Origin: JBDNFP01 sp041689775
GTDB taxonomy: Bacteria > Bacteroidota > Bacteroidia > Cytophagales > Spirosomataceae
Direction of reading: 5' to 3'
Length of the DNA stretch: 12,415 bases
Assembly: GCA_041689775.1 (NCBI GenBank)
Contig: JBDNFP010000021.1
Span: forward strand, 1 to 12,415
Part shown: positions 1 to 7,492 of the stretch, one piece after another
Layout of the letters: the number at the start of each line of letters is the position of its first letter
Numbering within the stretch: the first letter of the stretch is position 1
Notes under the pieces: model-generated
Told to the model about the DNA's origin: nothing
Database searches by the model: none
The model's input: the letters and a program-made list of their open reading frames with translations, nothing else
Position numbers and translations under genes: made by a program

Positions 1-99
1 AACTTTTCCAAGTACAATTTCGAAATCACCGAATTCTATACCAAACAGGCGTTTACAAATTCCGGAATTTTCTTTCAATAACTTATACTTATCGTTCAT
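1..99 (-). CDS. IS5-like transposase, N-terminal 33 codons only (runs off left edge)
   Basis: Read on the minus strand, an open frame starts with ATG at 99-97 and continues through the window edge with no stop. The N-terminus begins MNDKYKLLKENSGICKRLFG, followed by a Glu/Phe-rich segment. A short Lys-rich helix, then a 'fkrLfGi..ddFe..l' segment, is the usual opening of IS5-family DDE transposases in Bacteroidota. The catalytic DDE region would lie outside the window, so the family call rests on the N-terminus alone. Its upstream side abuts a degenerate adhesin gene whose frame becomes recognisable only at about 147. That fits an insertion with the transposase facing away from the junction. 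It could instead be an unrelated small ORF. Confidence 0.55.
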   Translation of the reverse strand, partial: MNDKYKLLKENSGICKRLFGIEFGDFEIVLGKV

Positions 100-149
100 A
101 GTCAGTTTTTTACGAACAAATTTAGAAAATATTATTTAAGAGAGTGGTC
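1..149 (-). mobile_element. End of an insertion sequence (IS5-like), boundary approximate
   Basis: This covers the partial transposase plus about 50 bp of AT-rich leader. The outer end is placed near 140-150, because adhesin coding sequence on the other strand becomes recognisable from about 147. The sequence GAGAGTGGTC at 142-151 is a candidate terminal repeat and is followed by TA. The other IS end is outside the window, so neither the inverted repeat nor a target duplication can be verified. Confidence 0.45.
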
Positions 150-2531
150 TACTATTGGAACGCCTGGACCAACACCTGCCCAGAGCCATATAATATTCCC
201 TCCATCTTTGCCACAAATCCTCACCTACCCTGTCGGATATCGAATTTGATACAAATGGCGATATGATACTTGGTATTATGGATCGCTTCGGACATCAGTC
301 AGGATCCAACAATTTTAACCAGGACGGAAGCGGAGTATATTCTGGTTTTAGCGGAGGATACCTTCTAAGAACCGGATTATTACCTGGTGGTACCTTTCAA
401 CTGGAATCTAATGAACAAGCAGGTGACCAGGTTGGATATGGTGTCGGTAATGGAGAAGGACCAAGAGGTGGAGAATATTATTGCGAGGATGATTTGATTT
501 TGTATGGAAAAATAGCGCGCGGCGAAATCAACCTGGGCTTGATAGCATTGTTGTTCGGAAGCGGGGAGGTGTTACCATCGACCCAATAAGCTCTCCTAAT
601 AATACTATTTATGACTCATCGGGCTGGCAAACCTATAAGAATACCGGCACAGGTACTGGTGAAGTTACTCGAGAATTTCTGGTATATGATTCTCGCTACG
701 CAGGGAGTTTTGGCAAAGTAGCTGGTCTGGGGACTAGCTTGCGACGCTGCACCAGTACAAATAGGCAACAGGATATGGCTAGATAAAAACTTGAACGGTA
801 TACAGAACCCGAGTGAAAGGGCGCTCGCTGGTATAACCATCACCTTGCACGATATGGCTAATCAAGGTAATCAAATAGCCAGCAAAGTCACTGACGGTAT
901 GGGAGAGTATTACTTTACTGATAGTGATGTACCAGGCAGGCTAAAATTCAAACACAGCTACGAGCTCAGAGTCAATCTTGGTTAAGATACAATCGTAGCA
1001 AATAAGCTAATCCTCGGCCCCGGCTTTATAGACAACGCCCAATCTGATTCTAACGGTGAAGTTGGCAATTCTAACCAGACTCTTGTAAAAATACCCTTTA
1101 TTACCGGAGGTATGGGAGAAAACGACTATTCATTTGATTTGGGTTTTGGGCCACAACCCGAAATTATCTTACTTACCGATTCACTACAGCTATGCTCTGA
1201 TGCTGCTGGTACGCTGGTTGTACAGATAGCCAATATCCTGCCTACTTATAACGTACTCTTTGTTTTGGTATAACACTCTACCGACCACGGATGCCGAAAG
1301 GTTAACCACTGGTACAATCCTGGGAATGGTAAAACCTGACTCAGCTGGTTTAGCAATTCTAACTGATGTCCAATTCCCCGCTGCTCTTAACGCCGACTCC
1401 ACGATTTACTGAGTAAGTGCCTTACTTATAGCACAACAAGATACCATCCCACTTGGCAATGATGGCGGGGTAGTCAATGTTCACAATGCTCCGATTATAC
1501 AGGCCACTACCAACGACACCCTGACCTGTACCCAAGACAGTATTCAGATCACCGCTCAGTCTAATCTTCCTAACACTACCTATTTTTGGACAGGCCCCCA
1601 AGACTTTACCAGCACGGATTCGGTAGCGACGGTAACCTCACCCGGTACCTACCTAGTAGTGGCTACATCAGTGTGGGGATGTATCGCTACTGACTCTATG
1701 GTGGTGGTGGTGGAACTCGTAAATCCGCTGCTCCCTCTGTTAGTAGTTGAAATCTGCGAACCCACTTCTTATATACTACCCCCACCACTTCTGGCCCAAC
1801 AATCCTGGATCACTGAATCAGCTAACCCGACTCCTATTCTGATCGATAATCAGCAGAATATTATCAGTAATATATCGACCAACGGAGACTATTGGATCAA
1901 GCTGAAGGAAGATGCGTAAGCGAGGACTCCTTGAGCATTACCAGGAACCCTGCCCTGACTCTGCCAGATTCTGTCGTGACGCTATGTGAACCCCTGCGGG
2001 TGGACCTATCGAACTACATACCGCAGTATAGCAACTTAGTGAACCCCGTTTGGTATAAGGAGCATCAACGGAACCATGCTGACCTATACCGCAGGAATAC
2101 TCATTGATCAGGATTCTAAATACTTCCTCGTTGCTTCAAGCGTCAACAGTTATGGCGACACTGCTACCGTTGAATTCGTGGTAGCGCCAGTAAACCCAAC
2201 CTTGTCTTACGCTCCCGTTAACTGTACTGCAGGCGTAGCACAAAGCGACGGAAAGATCCTTCTGACCGATGTATCGCCAACGGTATATTTTGATTTAGTA
2301 CAAGGCGCTACATATACCGGAATTAAAACTTACGCAACCGCAGCTTCCGTACCCGGCGATGCCATACTCGGAGCCGGACTGCCAAACCCAGCGAGCCTTA
2401 CTGTCTACATCGTCAGGCTATTTACCGGTCCCGGCTGTTTTCAGGATTTGTCCATTAATCTGCTAGGCACCAATTGCGCTTGTCCCGTTGTGTGCTTACC
2501 GGTTTCCATACAGATAGTACGAAGAAGGTAA
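147..2531 (+). pseudogene. Decayed SdrD-B/PKD-type secreted adhesin, many frameshifts and stops
   Basis: The remnant of one long secreted surface protein is spread over all three forward frames. The order is: (1) 147-~228, YWNAWTNTCPEPYNIPS; (2) ~231-568, with DIEFDTNGDMILGIMDRFGH, GGEYYCEDD and a GSGEV segment; (3) ~568-735, IDPISSPNNTIYD to FGKVAGLG; (4) ~737-1257, CDAAPVQIGNRIWLDKNLNG starting an SdrD-B-like domain that continues TDGMGEYYF; (5) ~1263-1910, including a PKD/Ig-like stretch (TTYFWTGPQDFTSTDSV, PGTYLVVATS, GC.ATDS); (6) ~1911-2060; (7) ~2076-2531, ending CPVVCLPVSIQIVRRR, which looks like a natural C-terminus. Frame changes fall near 229, 568, 735, 1258, 1911 and 2060. In-frame stops are TAA 983-985 (CAA expected) and TGA 1410-1412 (TGG expected). 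The 5' part is missing, apparently removed by the adjacent IS. Such proteins are normally cell-surface or secreted adhesins. No functional product is expected. Confidence 0.85.
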
Positions 2532-2550
2532 TACGTCACTACATTCAAAA

Positions 2551-2583
2551 CCGAAACAGGCCTCAATATGGGGTCTGCTTCGG
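2551..2583. terminator. Hairpin terminator between convergent genes
   Basis: Arms at 2551-2564 and 2570-2583 form a 14-position stem with a 5-nt loop (AATAT). In + strand RNA it has one mismatch and two G-U pairs; in minus strand RNA it has two mismatches and one G-U pair. It is followed by TATTTT on the + side and TTTTGAATG on the minus side. It sits directly against the pabC stop codon and 19 bp after the stop of the decayed adhesin, so it probably serves both strands. Confidence 0.6.
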
Positions 2584-3195
2584 CTATTTTAAAAGACAAT
2601 TAGATGACAATAGGTGACTTTCCTCCCAACTAACCATAGCATTAAATAACTTCACAGCACAATACCCAGGAAGATCGCCTACCCTAATCTCTTTGGGAAC
2701 AACCACCCCCGAATTCAGTAAAAAAGCGCGCTGCGCACCCGGTAGCAGCGATTGGAATGGCGTATACCAGGCAGTACCGTCAAAAAAGGCTACATTGGCG
2801 TAGGAAGTGTCGGTAATCAGCCCATTTTTCACAATCAGCACATCGTCGCAGTCGCCGCGTTGCGCATGGAGAACGTTTAGGGCTTCGCGGTTTTTGTATT
2901 TGAAGGCGTAGTCTATGGAGTTATCCTCCACCAGCCGCAGGCTTTGAATCGGTCTGAACTGGTACTTTTCCCATTCGATGGACACTACCTCGGCTCCATA
3001 GGTAACTCGACACTTGTATTTTTCGGGGCCTATATCCTCAGGGATAGTCAGTACGGAAAACAAGTCGACTGGATCGGAGACATTCCATAAAACTGCCCGG
3101 GTTCGGTTGAGGCGGGCTTCGTGGTAAGAAAGCAAATTACTGAACTGGCGCTTCTGCACGCAGATTGTCTCGAAACACAGGGGCGGTGGGTTCAT
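2584..3195 (-). CDS. pabC: Aminotransferase class IV, probable 4-amino-4-deoxychorismate lyase
   Basis: This is a PLP fold-type IV enzyme that probably releases pyruvate from aminodeoxychorismate to give p-aminobenzoate for folate. Visible marks are the N-terminal FETI strand, an HEARLNRTR segment, and FKYKNR with the presumed Schiff-base Lys99 four residues before Arg, as in the PabC motif K-x-x-N-R. These are followed by NGLITDTSYANVAFFDG and WYTPFQSLLPGAQR (about 130-160). At 203 residues it is shorter than E. coli PabC (about 270), as is common for Bacteroidota homologues. The ATG at 3195 is preferred; an upstream TTG at 3222 would add nine residues without family-like sequence. Its 5' end overlaps the pabB 3' end by 59 nt, which suggests coupled translation. 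Branched-chain or D-amino-acid transaminase is less likely given the pabB neighbour. Confidence 0.85.
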   Translation of the reverse strand: MNPPPLCFETICVQKRQFSNLLSYHEARLNRTRAVLWNVSDPVDLFSVLTIPEDIGPEKYKCRVTYGAEVVSIEWEKYQFRPIQSLRLVEDNSIDYAFKYKNREALNVLHAQRGDCDDVLIVKNGLITDTSYANVAFFDGTAWYTPFQSLLPGAQRAFLLNSGVVVPKEIRVGDLPGYCAVKLFNAMVSWEESHLLSSNCLLK

Positions 3196-4189
3196 GACCA
3201 AAGGGAAGGTATATTTTATCAATTAATTCCTGGTATTCGGATTCTACCCGGCTCCGGGCGGTAATGCCTCCTCCACTCTTAAACACCAGGCTACTAGTCT
3301 GCTGCTCAATGTACCGAATCATGACGGCACTTTCGAAAGTTTGCCCGTCAAAGCTACCCATAATGCCGGTATAGTAGCCCCGCTCGTAACCTTCGGCCTC
3401 CTGGATTATTTTCAAAGTAGCGGGTTTGGGCGCTCCACAGATTGATCCAGCAGGGAGTAGTTTCACCAGCAAATCACCGTAAGCCCTGGCAAAATTATCG
3501 GGCAACAGCCCCGCAATTTCGGAGCTAACCTGGAGCAAAGTACTTTGGTGGGTCTGAATTGTATCGAGGTACCGGTAACGCTCTACCCACACTTTATCTG
3601 CTACCATGCTCAGATCATTTCGGATCAGGTCTACAATGGTGGCGTGCTCGGCGGCCTCTTTGGTATCGGATAAGATAATACGTTCGGCATCGGGAATATC
3701 CGCCGAGATCGTTCCTTTCATCGGGAAAGAGGCGATGCGATTTCCCTGAATACGGACAAATATTTCCGGTGAAAAGCACACAAACCGATCTTTAAGCCAA
3801 AAGCGATAAGGGGCCCGACTGTGCCGATAAATGTCAGGAAGAGATAAGTTGGTAGTAACGGGTGTCGGCGCTGAGAGGTTAACCAAAAAAGAGTTACCGC
3901 GCCGGATATTCTTCACCACGTGCTCAAACCGGGGACGATACTCGCCAAGGCTGAGAGGTTTGGTGGTAAAAGTATAGGCAGGAAGGTTAGAATAGGCACC
4001 CGCTCCTGACTCATTCGTGATCCCGTTCAGATGAAAGAGAAGCTCGGATGGATCTGCTTCATCCATCTGCCAGGCTTTAGGTTGTTTCCCCAAAAAATCA
4101 ATGAGAAATACGAATGGTACACCATTTTTACCCCAGTCATTAAGTTGTCTGACAAACGGACTATGGGGAGATAACAGGGGAGATAACAA
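3137..4189 (-). CDS. pabB: Aminodeoxychorismate synthase component I
   Basis: This chorismate-binding enzyme makes 4-amino-4-deoxychorismate from chorismate and ammonia in cytoplasmic folate synthesis. The order of motifs is FPMKGT at 155-160, IVDLIRNDLS at 185-194, LLPAGSICGAPKP at 244-256, RGYYTGIMGSF at 270-280 and SGGGITARSRVESEYQEL at 305-322. Lys158 of PMKGT is the residue that distinguishes PabB (PIKGT) from anthranilate synthase TrpE (PIAGT), so I call PabB. At 350 residues it is a short form without a long N-terminal tryptophan-binding domain, and the glutaminase partner PabA is not in the window. The start is uncertain. There is no in-frame ATG before Met42, so TTG at 4189 (or another non-ATG codon such as CTG further upstream) must be used. 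It is followed by pabC in an overlapping pair and diverges from ypdA. Confidence 0.9.
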   Translation of the reverse strand: MLSPLLSPHSPFVRQLNDWGKNGVPFVFLIDFLGKQPKAWQMDEADPSELLFHLNGITNESGAGAYSNLPAYTFTTKPLSLGEYRPRFEHVVKNIRRGNSFLVNLSAPTPVTTNLSLPDIYRHSRAPYRFWLKDRFVCFSPEIFVRIQGNRIASFPMKGTISADIPDAERIILSDTKEAAEHATIVDLIRNDLSMVADKVWVERYRYLDTIQTHQSTLLQVSSEIAGLLPDNFARAYGDLLVKLLPAGSICGAPKPATLKIIQEAEGYERGYYTGIMGSFDGQTFESAVMIRYIEQQTSSLVFKSGGGITARSRVESEYQELIDKIYLPFGHEPTAPVFRDNLRAEAPVQ

Positions 4190-4237
4190 GTCAATTAGGC
4201 GATTAATAGGACACTTTTTTAACAGTTTATGGTTTTA

Positions 4238-4266
4238 CAAAGTTCAGAAACCATTCGTTTCCACAA
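4238..4266 (-). promoter_or_regulatory. Possible pabB-pabC promoter
   Basis: On the minus strand, GAACTTTG (4245-4238) differs from the Bacteroidota -7 consensus TAnnTTTG at one fixed position. A TTG (4266-4264) lies 18 nt upstream, roughly where the -33 element is expected. Transcription would start about 40 nt before the TTG start codon of pabB. It lies in the divergent 107-bp gap shared with ypdA; no equally good box is seen in the ypdA direction. Confidence 0.25.
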
Positions 4267-4296
4267 GGTGTTGAATAGTTGAGTTTTAGAATAAAC

Positions 4297-5307
4297 ATGA
4301 TGCATATACACGACGTAATTATAATTGGTGGAGGTCCATGCGGGCTTGCCATGGGCATTGAGGCAGCAAAGAGTGGCCTCGACCATCTAATTCTTGAAAA
4401 AGGAAGTGTTACCGAATCTATCCGCCGTTACCCCAAGCGCATGCGCTTTTTCTCGACCGCCGAAAATATTGAAATTGGCGGTATTCCATTCCCCATTTCG
4501 GGCGTAAAAGCCAACCGCGACGAGGCCTTGCAATACTACCGAAAAGTGGCCGGCTACTTCAAGCTTAACTTTAAGCTGTTTGTAGAAGTCGATCGTTCCG
4601 AAAAACAGGAGGATGGCACTTTTGTGGTCTATACAACCGATGGAGATACCTACCACGCCAAAAATGTAGTACTGGCCACGGGCTACTTTGACTTCCCCCG
4701 AATGTTAGGTATTCCGGGCGAAAAACTGTCCCACGTATCGCACTACTACGACGAACCCTTTAAGTACTCTTATACCAATGTGGTGATAGTAGGTGGTTCC
4801 AACTCCGCCGTAGAGGCCGCCTTGGAACTCTACCGTCACGATGTAAATATTACCATTGTTCACAAGGAGGAGGACTTCCGCAAAACGGTGAAATACTGGC
4901 TAATACCTGATGTGAAAAATCGGGTAAAGGAAGGTAAAATCAATACTCGTTTCAATAGCATTACCCGCGCCATCGAGAACGACCGGGTTTTGATTGAGAA
5001 CACCGAAACTGGCGAACAGGAATGGTTGGCGGCTGATTTTGTGTTTTTGCTGATCGGGTATATTCCCGACGAATCACTCCTGATTCGCTGCGGGGTGGAG
5101 CTTGATCCCGTCAATAAGATACCGAACTATGATCACGAAACATTTGAGACTAATGTACCCGGTCTTTATTTGTGCGGTACCGTCATGGCCGGAGTATTCA
5201 CCGAAAAGGTTTTTATAGAAAACGGCCGCGATCATGCCGCGACCATTGCCGACCATATGACCGGACGCGAAGTGCGGATAGTGAAGGAGTTGATTGAAAG
5301 AATGTAA
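4297..5307 (+). CDS. ypdA: YpdA-family FAD/NADPH oxidoreductase, putative bacillithiol-disulfide reductase
   Basis: This cytoplasmic flavoprotein is predicted to reduce oxidised bacillithiol (BSSB) with NADPH. The N-terminal FAD Rossmann motif reads VIIIGGGPCGLAMGIEAA, with the YpdA-typical cysteine at residue 15 (14 if the second ATG is used). There is an ATGYFD segment near 127-132, then a second nucleotide-binding motif VVIVGGSNSAVEAALEL near 162-178, and a C-terminal FAD-contact segment VPGLYLCGTVMAG near 287-299. The CxxC redox pair of thioredoxin reductase is absent, which argues for YpdA over TrxB. The length of 336 residues fits the family. ATG 4297 or 4300 is chosen over the upstream TTG at 4279, which adds only six residues. 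It stands alone, divergent from pabB, and ends in a hairpin. No bshA, bshB or bshC gene is nearby, so the substrate is inferred from family. Confidence 0.85.
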   Translation: MMHIHDVIIIGGGPCGLAMGIEAAKSGLDHLILEKGSVTESIRRYPKRMRFFSTAENIEIGGIPFPISGVKANRDEALQYYRKVAGYFKLNFKLFVEVDRSEKQEDGTFVVYTTDGDTYHAKNVVLATGYFDFPRMLGIPGEKLSHVSHYYDEPFKYSYTNVVIVGGSNSAVEAALELYRHDVNITIVHKEEDFRKTVKYWLIPDVKNRVKEGKINTRFNSITRAIENDRVLIENTETGEQEWLAADFVFLLIGYIPDESLLIRCGVELDPVNKIPNYDHETFETNVPGLYLCGTVMAGVFTEKVFIENGRDHAATIADHMTGREVRIVKELIERM

Positions 5308-5315
5308 AATTCGTA

Positions 5316-5360
5316 GTTCTTGGTTCGTCGTTTATTAACCTCGGACGACGAACTAAGAAC
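5316..5360. terminator. Long bidirectional hairpin terminator
   Basis: The arms GTTCTTGGTTCGTCGT (5316-5331) and ACGACGAACTAAGAAC (5345-5360) pair over 16 positions, with one non-Watson-Crick pair, around a 13-nt loop. It lies between the convergent ypdA stop and the stop of the Asp-box protein gene. GTTTT follows on the + side and an AATTTTA stretch on the minus side. It likely ends transcripts from both directions. Confidence 0.7.
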
Positions 5361-5363
5361 GTT

Positions 5364-6470
5364 TTACCGTTTTCTCCGCTTTTTAGGGAATTTTTCAAAC
5401 TTCCCAATCAGCCCTTTGCCCCCCACGGCATAGCCCGCCGGGCCGACAAAGCTTGTTGAATGGAAGGGCTCTTTGGATAAGGGCGCCCAGGTTTTGCCGA
5501 AATCTTTGGAATAGCTACTCCCATTAGGGCCCACCGCCACGAGGCCATACTTATGCCGGGTAGAGCGTTGATCGCCGCCGTAGTTGACAAATTCAGAATG
5601 GTACAGTCCTACCGCTTCTTTCAAACCCACCGGATCGGTGGCTTTACTGACGAGCTGCCAGCTTACTCCACCGTCACGGGTAAGTAGTACGTTGGGCAAG
5701 CCTTCGGCCACGTTCATGTAGTCACCACCCACGGCAATACCTCGTTTGTTAGACCAAAACCGCAAACCAAAAATACCGCTGCTGGGTCCGGCGAGTAGTG
5801 GAGTTTCGGATGCTTGCCAAGTTTGACCATTATCTTCGGAGCGCAGAACACGCGCCATTCCTCCCCCACCAGTACCAATAAATGCCTGCTTTCTTCCCAC
5901 GGTAATCAGAGACGTACCACTAGCCGCAAACGCAGCCTCTTTGTCTTCGGCCACCGGACGATTGGCCAGCGGTAGTTCCTGCCAACTGCGGCCACCGTCC
6001 TGGGTGATGAGAATAAAAATACGTCCGTCAACCGGATCACCAAAGCAGATGCCCTTCTCTTTATCCCAAAAATCCATCCCGTCCAGAAAGACTCCCTTTT
6101 GGGTAGTTTCGTACACTAGCTGCCACGTATCTCCCCCGTCTTCGGTGCGGTAGATACGGGCTTTCCCTTTTTCTGACTCGCCAGCACTCATCACAACGGC
6201 CGTTCTATTGTTAAAACCGTGCACATCCCGGAAGTCAAGGGAATCGGCATCGCGTACCTTCATGATATCCCAGATATCGCCGCCGTCGTAGGTTCGCAAG
6301 ACGGTGCCACCGCTTCCCCCGATCCAGCATACATTAGAGCTTGGGGCATGGACCGCCCGGAAGTTAGCCTTTGTATCCAGATTCAATACTTTCCACTGGG
6401 AAAAGCAGCAATTACTAAGTGATAGAAAACCGATTGTGAACAGAAAGGCAAGTATAGGAAAACGCATCAT
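5364..6470 (-). CDS. Secreted YCF48/BNR-like six-Asp-box beta-propeller protein
   Basis: The predicted exported protein of 368 residues starts with MMRFPILAFLFTIGFLSLSN and has a likely signal-peptidase-I site near CFS/Q (24/25). Six evenly spaced Asp-box repeats of the S/T-x-D-x-G-x-x-W type are visible: TYDGGDIW (60), TEDGGDTW (109), TQDGGRSW (156), SEDNGQTW (211), TRDGGVSW (264) and SKDFGKTW (321). This is typical of YCF48/HCF136-like or sialidase-type propellers. Bacteroidota proteins of this kind are often named 'oxidoreductase' or 'photosystem II stability factor' by homology, with no proven role. No catalytic residues can be assigned. The C-terminus is a short basic tail (KKRRKR) with no sorting domain. 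ATG at 6470 is chosen because it begins the signal peptide; the open frame continues to 6593 through non-family sequence. Substrate and function are unknown. Confidence 0.8.
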   Translation of the reverse strand: MMRFPILAFLFTIGFLSLSNCCFSQWKVLNLDTKANFRAVHAPSSNVCWIGGSGGTVLRTYDGGDIWDIMKVRDADSLDFRDVHGFNNRTAVVMSAGESEKGKARIYRTEDGGDTWQLVYETTQKGVFLDGMDFWDKEKGICFGDPVDGRIFILITQDGGRSWQELPLANRPVAEDKEAAFAASGTSLITVGRKQAFIGTGGGGMARVLRSEDNGQTWQASETPLLAGPSSGIFGLRFWSNKRGIAVGGDYMNVAEGLPNVLLTRDGGVSWQLVSKATDPVGLKEAVGLYHSEFVNYGGDQRSTRHKYGLVAVGPNGSSYSKDFGKTWAPLSKEPFHSTSFVGPAGYAVGGKGLIGKFEKFPKKRRKR

Positions 6471-6507
6471 GTATTTCAGGAATAAGGTATTGTTGCTACT
6501 AAGATAA

Positions 6508-6540
6508 ACGGGGCAAACCAGATTTCCCGATTTACCCCGT
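6508..6540 (-). terminator. Possible terminator hairpin after the DUF2911 gene
   Basis: The minus-strand RNA forms a 10-position stem, ACGGGGTAAA (6540-6531) with TTTGCCCCGT (6517-6508), containing one G-U pair and a 13-nt loop. It is followed by TTTATCTT. It lies 57 bp past the DUF2911 stop and about 40 bp before the start of the Asp-box gene. It could therefore end the former or form part of the latter's leader. Confidence 0.4.
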
Positions 6541-6558
6541 AAAATAGTGTTTAAAAAA

Positions 6559-6590
6559 AGCCGATAGCTGACCGCCAACAGCCGACAGCC
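6559..6590. repeat. Short imperfect GCCGAYAGC tandem/dispersed repeat
   Basis: GCCGATAGC at 6560-6568 and GCCGACAGC at 6581-6589 are copies with one difference, separated by a related ACCGCCAAC block. The segment lies in the 126-bp gap between the DUF2911 stop and the Asp-box gene start. No coding sense was found for it. Whether it is a genome-wide interspersed repeat cannot be judged from one window. Confidence 0.35.
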
Positions 6591-6596
6591 CATTCC

Positions 6597-7454
6597 TTAT
6601 TTTCCTTTACACTCTTTCAATACATTCTGGTGATTAAGGATGTAGGCATCGTCTCCGGCCTCCTTGGCCATGGCCAATCCTTTGGTAGCATCCGCAACCG
6701 CCACATCGCACTGACCGATTTTGGCGGCAATCTTGCCACGTAGATAGTAGGTCCAGAACTTCTGGTCGTTTTCTACCACTTTGGTGGCCCATTCGTACGC
6801 TTGCTTCAAGTCACGGTTGGTATCGTAGTAGTAGTTAGCCGCCGCCGAGTAGGTACCAACGCTGATCTCTGACCCTGCCATTTTCTTCTGAATTTCGGCC
6901 ATGATCTTCGCATCGGAATCATGCTTAATCGGAAACTTTACCATTGCATTTTCCCAGCTAATGGCTACGTTGGTTTCGTTAGCGTTAAAATCAATAAACT
7001 CAATGGTAAAAGACTCCTGGGCTTTGGCCAGATTCTGCGCCTTTACCGTAAAGCGCACCACGTCATTTTCTTGCTTGTAGTCATAAGCACCCCACAGGTC
7101 AGCGTCTTTATTCAGGATAATCGTCCATTCGGTAGCCGTAGGAATTGTGAATAATCCATACGTACCCGCGGCTACTTTCTGGCCGTTCACCATCATTTCG
7201 TCCGACAAGATCACGTTGGTGATTTTATTAGCTCCAGTCCGCCACACTTTTCCGTAGGGTACCTGCACGCCGAACATTTTGCGTCCTTTCAGCGCCGGGC
7301 GGCTGTACTCAACGGTAACTTTACCAAGACCAACCGTCTGACTTATGGTAGCACCGGGGCTCGCTTGGGGTGTCTGAATCTGGGCATTCGCCGTAAAAGT
7401 AAGCAGGCAAACGCTCAGCAAGAACGCGCCTAACTTTTGAATAAATTTCTTCAT
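6597..7454 (-). CDS. Secreted DUF2911 family protein
   Basis: This 285-residue protein has a clear signal peptide (MKKFIQKLGAFLLSVCLLTF, cleavage probably after TANA, residue 24). DUF2911 occupies about 28-175. Its hallmarks are SPGATISQTVGLGKVTVEYSRP near 32-53, KGRKMFG, the VPYGKVWRTGANKITNV segment at 65-81, GTYGLFTIP near 97-105, and NLAKAQESFTIEF. The C-terminal 90 residues (YSAAANYYYDTNRDLKQAYE, then a YYLRGKIAAKIGQCDVA helix pair) look like one or two TPR-type helical repeats. The family is common in Bacteroidota and has no established function; location is periplasm or cell surface. It lies 38 bp after dnaG with no hairpin between, so co-transcription from dnaG is possible. Confidence 0.85.
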   Translation of the reverse strand: MKKFIQKLGAFLLSVCLLTFTANAQIQTPQASPGATISQTVGLGKVTVEYSRPALKGRKMFGVQVPYGKVWRTGANKITNVILSDEMMVNGQKVAAGTYGLFTIPTATEWTIILNKDADLWGAYDYKQENDVVRFTVKAQNLAKAQESFTIEFIDFNANETNVAISWENAMVKFPIKHDSDAKIMAEIQKKMAGSEISVGTYSAAANYYYDTNRDLKQAYEWATKVVENDQKFWTYYLRGKIAAKIGQCDVAVADATKGLAMAKEAGDDAYILNHQNVLKECKGK

Positions 7455-7492
7455 GAATTAAAATAAAATTAGTTAGTGATTTTTATTGGAGG

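Noticed and set aside
147..2531. Frameshifts in the adhesin as plain sequencing error
   Set aside because: About 9 kb of neighbouring genes, including the 660-codon dnaG, have no frame breaks, so errors limited to this segment are less likely than true decay. Reads would settle it.
4279..4296. TTG start for ypdA
   Set aside because: It adds six residues before MMHIHDVIIIGGGPCG; the ATG pair at 4297/4300 gives the normal short lead to the FAD motif.
6471..6593. N-terminal extension of the Asp-box protein (41 residues to 6593)
   Set aside because: It would place a hairpin and repeat inside coding sequence and bury the signal peptide; ATG 6470 starts the signal peptide directly.
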